Below, piece after piece: positions 1-6,610 of a stretch of DNA of 11,543 nt. Under the pieces are notes generated by a model. It made no database searches. It was not told where the DNA came from and saw only the letters and a program-made list of their open reading frames with translations. Source of the DNA: JANWKQ01 sp040376605 (lineage in GTDB: Bacteria; Bacteroidota; Bacteroidia; CAIKAF01); NCBI GenBank assembly GCA_040376605.1, contig JBEIQI010000077.1, positions 1-11,543 on the forward strand, given 5' to 3'. The position numbers were made by a program, and so were the translations under genes. Each line of letters starts with the position of its first letter. Position 1 is the stretch's first letter.

Positions 1-168
1 AATAAAAAATTAAAACACGTCTCCATTTCTGTAGATCTTACTCAAACAGATCAGGAAGAATTAGAAGATCTTTTGGTTATCGCTTTTAATAAAGCATTAG
101 AAAATGCCGAAAATGTATTTGATGCCGAAATGAAAACGGTAGCTATGGGTATGTTACCCGGAATGTAA
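1..168 (+). CDS. YbaB/EbfC family nucleoid-associated protein, C-terminal part
   Basis: This is the last 55 codons of a gene whose start lies before the window. The fragment opens with NKKLKHVSISVDL, runs through an acidic helix (QEELEDLLVIAFNKALENA) and ends MGMLPGM. That pattern is the C-terminal half of YbaB/EbfC proteins: a strand with V-I-V-like spacing, then a helix containing DLxxxAxNxA, then a Met/Gly/Pro-rich tail. Family members are about 100-110 residues, form tweezer-shaped dimers and bind DNA in the nucleoid. In many bacteria the gene lies beside dnaX and recR, but those are not visible here. The gene converges on the phosphoesterase at 255-2546 across 86 bp in which I see no clear terminator hairpin. 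The family call rests on pattern recognition of a partial protein. Confidence 0.85.
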   Translation, partial: NKKLKHVSISVDLTQTDQEELEDLLVIAFNKALENAENVFDAEMKTVAMGMLPGM

Positions 169-254
169 TTTTTTTTTCTGCTTCCTGCCTATTGCAATAA
201 TCCGCATGGCAAGTCTGTGTGTTTTTCAGTCTGGGCGCTTCGGCAGTTTAAATA

Positions 255-2546
255 TTATTGCCAAATTAATTTGGAATAAAATACCCGGTCTTTAAATAAT
301 AATCTTATCATATAAAGACCAGGATTTAAGAAGCCTGGCTCAATTATACCTATTGGTTCTTCGGCCAACCAGTTTTTTTGATATATCATGGTTCCGTTAG
401 CAGATAAAATTTCCAGTTGTATCCATTCATTTGCATAAGGAAGGCTGATGGAAAAATTTTGTTGTGCTGGATTCGGAAATACTTTTAAAGAAGGTAACTC
501 AATATTTTCGGTTCCAATATAACCCACTTGAATATGAAAAGTATCGGCCACACAATTGAGCGGATCATGCACAATTAATAATGTATCCTGGATAAAACTT
601 TGGGTGATGCTTTGTAAGGTATCTCCTGTATTTTCCCAATAATAATTCCCAATCCAACTAGCAGTTAATTGAATCGGGGTTGATGGAGGAGTTAACACTT
701 CAATGGATTGATTAACATCCTTCATAATGGTAAAACGATCCTGAACTACTCCGGTATGAGATATAAATTCGGCATCCAAACGATTGTTATTTACTTTAAG
801 GTACATCGATCCGCTATTGGCTGTATTAGAATAAAACATAGCATTATGTGGCCATGAAGCATTAACTGTAGTATGTTTACCAGCACTACCAGCTACTACA
901 TAAACGATACCCTTATTCACGGAATCACTGGTTTCCTTAAAGTACGGGCATGAATTATCGGATCCATCATATTTGGCGCTGGAGCTGCTTGTATGATGAA
1001 CCAACGAATCGAATGTACTTTCCAAACCATAGTGGCCTTTCATTAGTTTTGATCGTTCGTATTGATGGCTATGACCACATAAGACCAAATCCACTTGATA
1101 CTGTTCTAAAATTACCAACAGTTTAGAACGTATATCAACTAAATCATTTTCTACATCGGAGTTATGGCTGCCCATGGTATAAGGCGGATGGTGCCAATAT
1201 ACAATCGTCCATGGTAGATTATTATTTTCTAAGTCCTGTTTTAGCCATTGAGCTTGTTGACTAGTGGTATCGTACATTTTTTTATCGTCAACAGTGCCAT
1301 AGGAGTCTAAACTTATGAAGTGAACATTTCCTATGTTATAGCTATAATACGATTCGGTTCCAGAAGCTACACCTCCTGCTTCACCGGCTGTAGGAACTGT
1401 GAAAATCTTATTATAGGGCCTATTTGGGCTGTCTAAATCATTGTTGGTATAATAATCATGATTTCCAGGAGCAGGCCAAATACAAGTTTGTGAAAGGAAT
1501 CGATAGTTTTTGTAAACATTAAAAAAATTAGTTTGGTATTCCACATCAAATCCATTCATATAAGCGTTGTCACCCAACAGCAACCAGGCATCCATATATT
1601 TGTTATTGACATGGTTAATAAAGGCATCTGCTGTCCATTTTTGTTCCAAATATCCAGTTCCACAATCACCCGTTATCCAGATGTCAATTTCGTAAGGTGA
1701 TCCCATTATTCCATTGGTAAAAAAATATTGAGCACTATCCTGCAACGTTGTATAGTTAGATGAACCAATGGTATAATAATACTTAGTAGCTGGGTTAAGT
1801 CCAGTAAGGATTACTTCGTGATCAAATGAAATAGCGGCATCTAAAACAGAATCAGTGTAGTTATTAAAAATGGTTCCAAATTTAACCTGACTGCTTGAGG
1901 GGATTTGTGTTCTCCATTTTATTGTTACCTGATTTTCTGTAAGCTTTTGTATATAAGGACCTCGAGTACAAATTGGCGCCACATTGGCAAGTCCATTTAG
2001 GGTGCAATCAAAACTCAAATCGCCTCCTAAAGCCTCATATTGATGAACCTCTGCGGCCAACAGATTATTTCCATTATGAAAATATTGGGCAGGTATATAT
2101 AAATTGATCCAACTATTGCCGTCATCCAAACAAGGACCTGCTGCCAAATTATAATATGAAGGATTTACATAACTTATATTATCCCGATACACTTCTACTC
2201 CATTAATATATAGAAGGATGGCATCATCCCTTTTGAAACCAACGATATATCCTGCAGGATACAATGAGGTGTCTGCAATAAAAATATTCTTTCGAAAATA
2301 GTAGGTAGGATAATTGGCAGTAATAGATCCCGGCATTACCAACGTATGTTCATCCCCATCTCCATAACCCAATTCAGCGGTATCAGTAAGCCACCATAGG
2401 TCGTCATATCCCGAACCTGTCCATGTTGCCGGAAGTGGCCCACCCGAAGTATATTGCCACACGCTTCCTGGAAAGAATATGGGCGTTTGACCTGTGCTAT
2501 AAATACAGGTGATAAATGAAAATATAACTAAGACTAAAATTTTCAA
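255..2546 (-). CDS. T9SS-exported purple acid phosphatase-like metallophosphoesterase
   Basis: This is a secreted calcineurin-like phosphoesterase of 763 residues. Residues 1-20 form a Sec signal peptide (MKILVLVIFSFITCIYSTGQ). Residues about 25-185 look like a beta-sandwich module with W/Y-rich strands. Residues about 195-278 are the fibronectin-III-like N-terminal domain of purple acid phosphatases. The catalytic domain carries all five metal-binding blocks: GDCG (Asp294), GDNAY (Asp326, Tyr329), GNHD (Asn362), VYWH (His452) and GHSHQYER (His492, His494). Tyr329 matches the tyrosinate ligand of the purple, Fe-containing subgroup. A linker of about 70 residues leads to a T9SS type A sorting domain (about 684-763, with FPNP at 690-693), so the protein should reach the cell surface or medium. 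The start codon is TTG: no ATG or GTG lies in frame before the upstream stop, and the signal peptide begins there. The substrate is probably a phosphomonoester or diester; specificity cannot be read from sequence. It lies 40 bp downstream of the DUF1801 gene. Confidence 0.9.
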   Translation of the reverse strand: MKILVLVIFSFITCIYSTGQTPIFFPGSVWQYTSGGPLPATWTGSGYDDLWWLTDTAELGYGDGDEHTLVMPGSITANYPTYYFRKNIFIADTSLYPAGYIVGFKRDDAILLYINGVEVYRDNISYVNPSYYNLAAGPCLDDGNSWINLYIPAQYFHNGNNLLAAEVHQYEALGGDLSFDCTLNGLANVAPICTRGPYIQKLTENQVTIKWRTQIPSSSQVKFGTIFNNYTDSVLDAAISFDHEVILTGLNPATKYYYTIGSSNYTTLQDSAQYFFTNGIMGSPYEIDIWITGDCGTGYLEQKWTADAFINHVNNKYMDAWLLLGDNAYMNGFDVEYQTNFFNVYKNYRFLSQTCIWPAPGNHDYYTNNDLDSPNRPYNKIFTVPTAGEAGGVASGTESYYSYNIGNVHFISLDSYGTVDDKKMYDTTSQQAQWLKQDLENNNLPWTIVYWHHPPYTMGSHNSDVENDLVDIRSKLLVILEQYQVDLVLCGHSHQYERSKLMKGHYGLESTFDSLVHHTSSSSAKYDGSDNSCPYFKETSDSVNKGIVYVVAGSAGKHTTVNASWPHNAMFYSNTANSGSMYLKVNNNRLDAEFISHTGVVQDRFTIMKDVNQSIEVLTPPSTPIQLTASWIGNYYWENTGDTLQSITQSFIQDTLLIVHDPLNCVADTFHIQVGYIGTENIELPSLKVFPNPAQQNFSISLPYANEWIQLEILSANGTMIYQKNWLAEEPIGIIEPGFLNPGLYMIRLLFKDRVFYSKLIWQ

Positions 2547-2563
2547 CGGATGGGAATCATTAT

Positions 2564-2571
2564 CAAATATA
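2564..2571 (-). promoter_or_regulatory. Possible Bacteroidota -7 promoter element (TATATTTG)
   Basis: Reading the minus strand, TATATTTG matches the Bacteroidota sigma-factor -7 consensus TAnnTTTG exactly and ends 17 bases before the TTG start of the phosphoesterase. That would leave a short leader of about 10-12 bases. I do not see a well-placed -33 TTTG partner; the nearest TTG is only about 12 bases upstream. The match could be chance in AT-rich DNA, and the phosphoesterase could also be read from the DUF1801 gene. Confidence 0.3.
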
Positions 2572-2586
2572 AGAAACCCTGATCAA

Positions 2587-3048
2587 TTATCCTTTTTTCT
2601 TGTAGTTCTTTTCGTACAAGGCAATCCAATCCTTTACAGACATTTTACTAACCAACTCACCAATAAGTTTAAAAGGGATATCCTCTGCTTTTTTAAAACG
2701 GATACAGCTTTTCCCCATATCCAATTTTTTGGTAGAATGTTTAGGAAATTCTGTAGTAAACCATTTTAATAAAGCAGGGTCTGCATAAATACCCATGTGG
2801 TAAATATTAATGGAGTTCTTTTGAGAAGCCATGGCTAAAAAGGGGAGAGGTAATTTAGGATCGCAATGGTAACCATCAGGGTAAAGCGCATGTGGAACCA
2901 CATATCCAATCATTCCATAATTCATTTCTTCATGAAATCCTTTGGGTATATTTTTGTTGATTACCTTCCGCAGCTCTTCCATGGTTTTTTGTCTCTCTTC
3001 AGGTAAATCAGCAATGTACTGATCAATTGTATCGGCTTTTCCAGGCAT
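2587..3048 (-). CDS. DUF1801 (YdhG-like) family protein
   Basis: This is a small soluble protein of 153 residues with no signal peptide or membrane segment. The first 45 residues give the DUF1801 signature: TIDQYIADLPEE, then a helix with ELRKVINKNIPKG, then EEMNYGM. Further conserved-looking blocks are LPFLAMASQKNSINIYHMG (about residues 67-86) and LDMGKSCIRFKK (about 109-120), matching the usual layout and length of the family. DUF1801 includes the Bacillus subtilis YdhG/Fra protein, described as a frataxin-like iron chaperone. Many other members have no known role, so I do not transfer the iron function. The gene starts just after a terminator (3090-3122) belonging to the locus before it, so it probably has its own promoter in the roughly 40 bp between. 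It may be co-transcribed with the phosphoesterase 40 bp downstream. Confidence 0.85.
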   Translation of the reverse strand: MPGKADTIDQYIADLPEERQKTMEELRKVINKNIPKGFHEEMNYGMIGYVVPHALYPDGYHCDPKLPLPFLAMASQKNSINIYHMGIYADPALLKWFTTEFPKHSTKKLDMGKSCIRFKKAEDIPFKLIGELVSKMSVKDWIALYEKNYKKKG

Positions 3049-3089
3049 ATAAATAATATTTAATCATTTCGAAGATACATGAATTTCAT

Positions 3090-3122
3090 AAAAAAGCCCC
3101 GATCATTTTCATCATCGGGGCT
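3090..3122 (-). terminator. Rho-independent terminator
   Basis: On the minus strand a 9-bp perfect stem AGCCCCGAT / ATCGGGGCT encloses a 10-base loop and is followed by a run of six T. It begins 22 bases after the stop codon of the T9SS sorting-domain remnant at 3145. It should end transcripts from that remnant and from the decarboxylase upstream, and it insulates the DUF1801 gene. It is the clearest hairpin-plus-T-tract in the window. Confidence 0.85.
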
Positions 3123-3144
3123 ATCTGTAAAATAGATGTTTTAT

Positions 3145-3617
3145 TTATTCTTTGATAATTCGGAGCGTTGCTTTTTCTCCATTAGAGCTTGTAATTTTTA
3201 CGAAATACAAACCACTGGCTCCTTCAATTCCCAGCACAGCCTGATTGGTATTGCTGAATTTACGGGTTTGAATTACCTGACCAACATTGTTGGTTAATTC
3301 AATCATTACCTCATCATATGTATTTCCAAGGTTAACGGTAAATGCCCCTTTAGACGGGTTTGGATAAAGCTGTACCAAGTTTGCCAAGCTATTTTGGTTT
3401 AGACCTAAACCGACAACTACAAAACATGCAGAAGTATCTGTGCAGGAGTTTTCGGTAACAATTACTGCGTAACTTCCGTGCCTATTACTGTTCCATTACA
3501 AATGTTGGAGCCTCCTTGAGTTAATCCACCCATTAGATTAGCCGCAGCTGTTCCGGCAGGTGGAGCGGATGCATAATTAGGAACGGTTGTGCCGGTTCCA
3601 TCAATTGTTTTACGAAT
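3145..3617 (-). pseudogene. 3' remnant of a T9SS-secreted protein (frameshifted)
   Basis: Only the end of a cargo protein survives. The intact tail reads, in one frame from about 3495 down to 3145, GSYAVIVTEN, CTDTSACFVVVGLG and then a type A sorting domain (LYPNPSKGAF, GLYFVKITSS, final RIIKE). This is the usual ending of Bacteroidota T9SS cargo proteins. Upstream, from 3617 to about 3465, a second frame is open (KTIDGTGTTVPNYA, then NLMGGLTQGGSNICNG) and ends at TAA 3464-3462, while the first frame is closed by TAA at 3498-3496. A single-base indel within about 3465-3495 would join the two into roughly 157 codons. There is no start codon or signal peptide. The open frame runs back to the stop codon of the decarboxylase. 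An 80-residue ORF starting at TTG 3387 can be read, but without an export signal it could not function as a sorting domain. The original protein is not identifiable. Confidence 0.75.
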
Positions 3618-5054
3618 TTAGCTTACTGCTTGATTTAGTGCAGCTTGTAGCATGGTCAGGGCCTTGTCGATGGTCTCTTTTTTGGTTCTAAAGGAGAGGA
3701 TGGCCATTCTTATCACAAATTTTCCATTGATCACAGTTGAACTTAAAAACACGCTTCCATCTTGATGAATCAATTCCATCAATTTTTTATTGAATTGGTT
3801 GTCATCCATTCCTTCATTAGAATACCAGAAATAACTTACGGATAAATCGGGTTCGGGACCAATTTGAAAACCTAACCGTTTTACTTGTTCTCTAAAATAT
3901 TGGGTAAGGAGTAATTTTTCTTCTAAACATGCAATAAAGGGTTCGATTCCATAAAGCTGCAATGGCAACCACATTCGCAATCCTCTAAAATGTTTGGTGA
4001 GTTCAGGTGAAACATCTGCCGGGTTAACGAGTAAATTTTCATTAATTGCATCCTGCATATAATTGGCTGTATAATGATGCGAATGAAAAACAACTTCCTT
4101 GTTTTTTACTAGCACCGCTCCGGTTCCATAAGGCAAAAACAAACCTTTATGCGGATCTATCACCAGGGAGTCGGCCATTTCTATTCCGATAAATAATTCT
4201 TTTTTGGTTTCGGTTAGGATAAAAAATCCACCATACGCTGCATCAATATGGTACCAAACATTTTGCTGTTGTGCTATTTCACCAATGGTTTGTAAGGGAT
4301 CTATAGCACCAGTATCAGTGGTACCTGCCGAGGCTATAATCATAAATGGATTGAGTCCATTCTTTTTATCGTCTTGAATAGTTATGCTTAATAATTTAGG
4401 ATCTATTCTAAAATGCTCATCCAAGGCCAAGGTTCTAATGATCACGTCCTCTAACCCAATAATGCGCAAAGCCTTATGGATACAATGATGAACTTGAGGA
4501 CTTAAGTAAACGACTGATCGGCTAATTTTCTCCCCTTTAATCCCATGGGAGTCTCGGGCAGCCGTTAGCGCAATTAAGTTAGCAATTGACCCTCCTGAGG
4601 TAAGATTCCCAACAGATGTATCAGGGAAATGGAAAAGTTTTTTTAACCATTGAATTACTTCATTTTCTATGGTAACCGCACCGGGAGAGGCAAAATACAT
4701 GCCTGCATATTCGTTGGTAATATCTGCCAAATAATCAGCCAGGGCCGAGGCGTAAATTCCACCACCAGGTATATATCCCAGGTGGCCGCCAGATGCAGGA
4801 TTGATGCCTAATTGCGTTACCTCCTGGGTATAGGTTGCAAGAATTTCGGTGAATGTTTTTTTTCTACCGTCGATAGCTAATGAACCTTCTTTTACATCTC
4901 CCTTACCAAAAGCTTTGCGAGTCTCCGTAGTATTGATAAACGCATTGGTATAGGTCTGTAATTCTTCTAAATAAAGATTACGTTGATCTTCGTTGGGTTC
5001 AAGAATATTTGAATGTTGTTCACAAACGGCTAACTTTTGCAATATATGGTCCAT
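3618..5054 (-). CDS. Pyridoxal-phosphate-dependent group II decarboxylase
   Basis: This is a cytoplasmic 478-residue enzyme of the Pyridoxal_deC family (aromatic amino acid, diaminobutyrate and glutamate decarboxylases), close to the usual 470-490. Visible landmarks are: SGGHLGYIPGGG (88-99), the substrate-side glycine-rich block; NLTSGGSIANL (150-160), phosphate binding; His189 in LSPQVHH, which stacks on the PLP ring in relatives; ASAGTTDTGAIDPL (241-254); HIDAAYGG (269-276), with Asp271 pairing to the pyridine nitrogen; and DPHKG (300-304), with Lys303 as the Schiff-base lysine. All catalytic residues are present, so the enzyme should be active. It would remove the carboxyl group from an amino acid to give an amine. 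Which amino acid cannot be told from the motifs. The hydroxylase gene ends 61 bp upstream on the same strand, so the two may share a transcript. Its stop codon directly abuts the T9SS remnant, in the same frame. Confidence 0.92.
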   Translation of the reverse strand: MDHILQKLAVCEQHSNILEPNEDQRNLYLEELQTYTNAFINTTETRKAFGKGDVKEGSLAIDGRKKTFTEILATYTQEVTQLGINPASGGHLGYIPGGGIYASALADYLADITNEYAGMYFASPGAVTIENEVIQWLKKLFHFPDTSVGNLTSGGSIANLIALTAARDSHGIKGEKISRSVVYLSPQVHHCIHKALRIIGLEDVIIRTLALDEHFRIDPKLLSITIQDDKKNGLNPFMIIASAGTTDTGAIDPLQTIGEIAQQQNVWYHIDAAYGGFFILTETKKELFIGIEMADSLVIDPHKGLFLPYGTGAVLVKNKEVVFHSHHYTANYMQDAINENLLVNPADVSPELTKHFRGLRMWLPLQLYGIEPFIACLEEKLLLTQYFREQVKRLGFQIGPEPDLSVSYFWYSNEGMDDNQFNKKLMELIHQDGSVFLSSTVINGKFVIRMAILSFRTKKETIDKALTMLQAALNQAVS

Positions 5055-5115
5055 GACCCAAAATTAGCCGAAAATTTAACCAATAAAAAATAGACGTTAT
5101 TCATTGTGTTATTAG

Positions 5116-5646
5116 CTAAGCCAAGTAAAAATCAGGAGCATACAGTTCCTTGATTTCTTCGCCTTCCAATAACCAAATCATAGCCATTTTTTTAGGTACC
5201 CTAACTTTTTCAACCGTAGTGAACGTACCAAATACCCGATCCCAAATTCGGGTAGTTACCCCAAAATTAGTTTTAGGGTTATGAAAATGATGATAAAAAT
5301 GATGTTTGCGCAAAATTACAAAAGGGGCGGCAATAGGTAACCGGGCATGAAAACGAAAATGAGTTACTTCATATAAGGTGTACATAAAAGAAAATCCCAA
5401 TAGAAACATCAATGCGAACAAGGAAGGAACCAATAAACTCAAAATAAAATATAGGAACCCAAATACCAATAAAGCACTGCCTGCTTTTTTATAAATAGGA
5501 GCGAAGTAGGCAAATATGCCGTGATGACGTAAATGCTCTGATTTAAAAAAGTTTTTGCCTTTATGTACATGCCCTAAAAAACGGTGAATGATATATTCTA
5601 AAAAGGACCATACAATAACTCCCAATAAAAAACTAATAATTGCCAT
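5116..5646 (-). CDS. Fatty acid hydroxylase / sterol desaturase superfamily membrane protein
   Basis: This is a 176-residue integral membrane di-iron oxygenase. The histidine clusters that hold the two irons are complete: HRFLGH (21-26), HLRHH (38-42), HFRFH (96-100) and HHFYHHFH (115-122). They are followed by the family's NFGVTTRIWDRVFGTF block (127-142). Hydrophobic stretches at about 3-20, 57-73 and 76-92 give the membrane helices. The short length is typical of bacterial members, including carotenoid hydroxylases (CrtZ-like) and 2-hydroxylases of fatty acyl chains in sphingolipids or lipid A. I cannot choose a substrate from sequence, and no carotenoid or sphingolipid gene lies beside it. 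The start is ATG with no clear Shine-Dalgarno, as usual in this phylum. It is separated by 163 bp from the DUF4249 gene upstream and may be co-transcribed with the decarboxylase that follows. Confidence 0.88.
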   Translation of the reverse strand: MAIISFLLGVIVWSFLEYIIHRFLGHVHKGKNFFKSEHLRHHGIFAYFAPIYKKAGSALLVFGFLYFILSLLVPSLFALMFLLGFSFMYTLYEVTHFRFHARLPIAAPFVILRKHHFYHHFHNPKTNFGVTTRIWDRVFGTFTTVEKVRVPKKMAMIWLLEGEEIKELYAPDFYLA

Positions 5647-5809
5647 CTGTTTAATTTAATTAAAAATCTAAAAATAAGTGGATGAATTCATTTAATGAGT
5701 TTTCTTTCGCTAACAAATCTTAAATAAATGTCAAATTTGGCTAAATCCAATCACTGAATGCATCTAGGAACAGGTGGTTTCCGACTCAAAGTTGGAAGAA
5801 TGAAACTCG

Positions 5810-6610
5810 CTAAGGAATAATCACTATTTTTTTATCGGATGAATAAGCATTAAAATATCCCAATACACTATTACCTGTGATATTGGATTTTGGATTAGCG
5901 GGTGATGCACTTTGATTAATACCAAATCCAGATAATTGAGAAAAACCAAAATAATAAGTATAAACAGCCTTATCAATACTTAATAATTCAATTTCAACTG
6001 TATCTCCCGGTTCTAATGGATTACCGAAAGAAAATAAAGGACGGTTATAGGTTTGCCCATCAAAAGATTTATCATCAGAAATACTAATGTTGGTTAGCAC
6101 TTCTCCGTTGATGGTTTCGTTGAGTTTATAATAATTTTCGATGCCGGCTGGATCATTAAAGTTGGGGGAAACTAAATTAAAAGGAGGTCCACCAAATGGA
6201 TTGGGTTGCTGAAATGCGATGATACTATCCAGGGTTACCAATGGATTTATAAATGATTGGGCTGTATAAATACTACCTCCATTATTGATGTATAAATAAT
6301 AATTACGATTCACCAACCCTTGGATAAAGGTTGTTTGGTATAGACCTGGTGTTACTTCCTGCAATGTATCGATATTCGAAAAATCATCACTAATGATCAC
6401 TGTGGCTCCTGTTACCGGCGGGAATACATTCGATTCATCGAAGTTAACAGTGTTCGACAGCTTCACGGTATATGGACCCGGATTGGTATTGATATTGGCT
6501 TCTACAATCATATGCGGATTTGAAGAATTTAAATCGATATCGATTACCTTAGTGCAACTTACCAATGCAATGAGCAATAGGTAGGGAGTTATATATTTTA
6601 TTTTTTTCAT
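5810..6610 (-). CDS. DUF4249 domain-containing lipoprotein
   Basis: From the chosen ATG at 6610 the protein has 266 residues. It opens MKKIKYITPYLLLIALVSC, a lipoprotein signal with lipobox LVSC and lipidated Cys19, so it should sit in the outer membrane. After the Cys come features of DUF4249: KVIDIDLN, then IVEANINTNPGPYTVKLS, then VTGATVIISDD and GLYQTTF, consistent with a beta-rich N-terminal domain. The chosen ATG overlaps the receptor stop as TAATG, the usual coupling arrangement. An ATG at 6616 two codons earlier is possible but would put MV before the signal. DUF4249 genes commonly follow TonB-dependent receptors in Bacteroidota that lack a SusD partner. The lipoprotein is therefore inferred to work with the receptor, perhaps as a surface cap or substrate-binding partner. 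Its exact role is unknown. Confidence 0.87.
   Translation of the reverse strand: MKKIKYITPYLLLIALVSCTKVIDIDLNSSNPHMIVEANINTNPGPYTVKLSNTVNFDESNVFPPVTGATVIISDDFSNIDTLQEVTPGLYQTTFIQGLVNRNYYLYINNGGSIYTAQSFINPLVTLDSIIAFQQPNPFGGPPFNLVSPNFNDPAGIENYYKLNETINGEVLTNISISDDKSFDGQTYNRPLFSFGNPLEPGDTVEIELLSIDKAVYTYYFGFSQLSGFGINQSASPANPKSNITGNSVLGYFNAYSSDKKIVIIP

Noticed and set aside
2509..2769. Plus-strand ORF of 86 codons
   Set aside because: It lies antisense to the well-supported phosphoesterase start and DUF1801 end and has no protein-like pattern.
3095..3122. Terminator hairpin read as a CRISPR or mobile-repeat unit
   Set aside because: It occurs once, has a perfect short stem and a T-run on the minus strand right after a gene end, which fits an intrinsic terminator fully.
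5059..5066. Minus-strand TAATTTTG, an exact TAnnTTTG promoter match before the decarboxylase
   Set aside because: It ends only four bases before the ATG, so transcription would begin at or inside the start codon. No downstream Met would give a full catalytic domain, and no -33 partner is at the right distance. A leaderless mRNA is possible but a chance match in AT-rich DNA is more likely.
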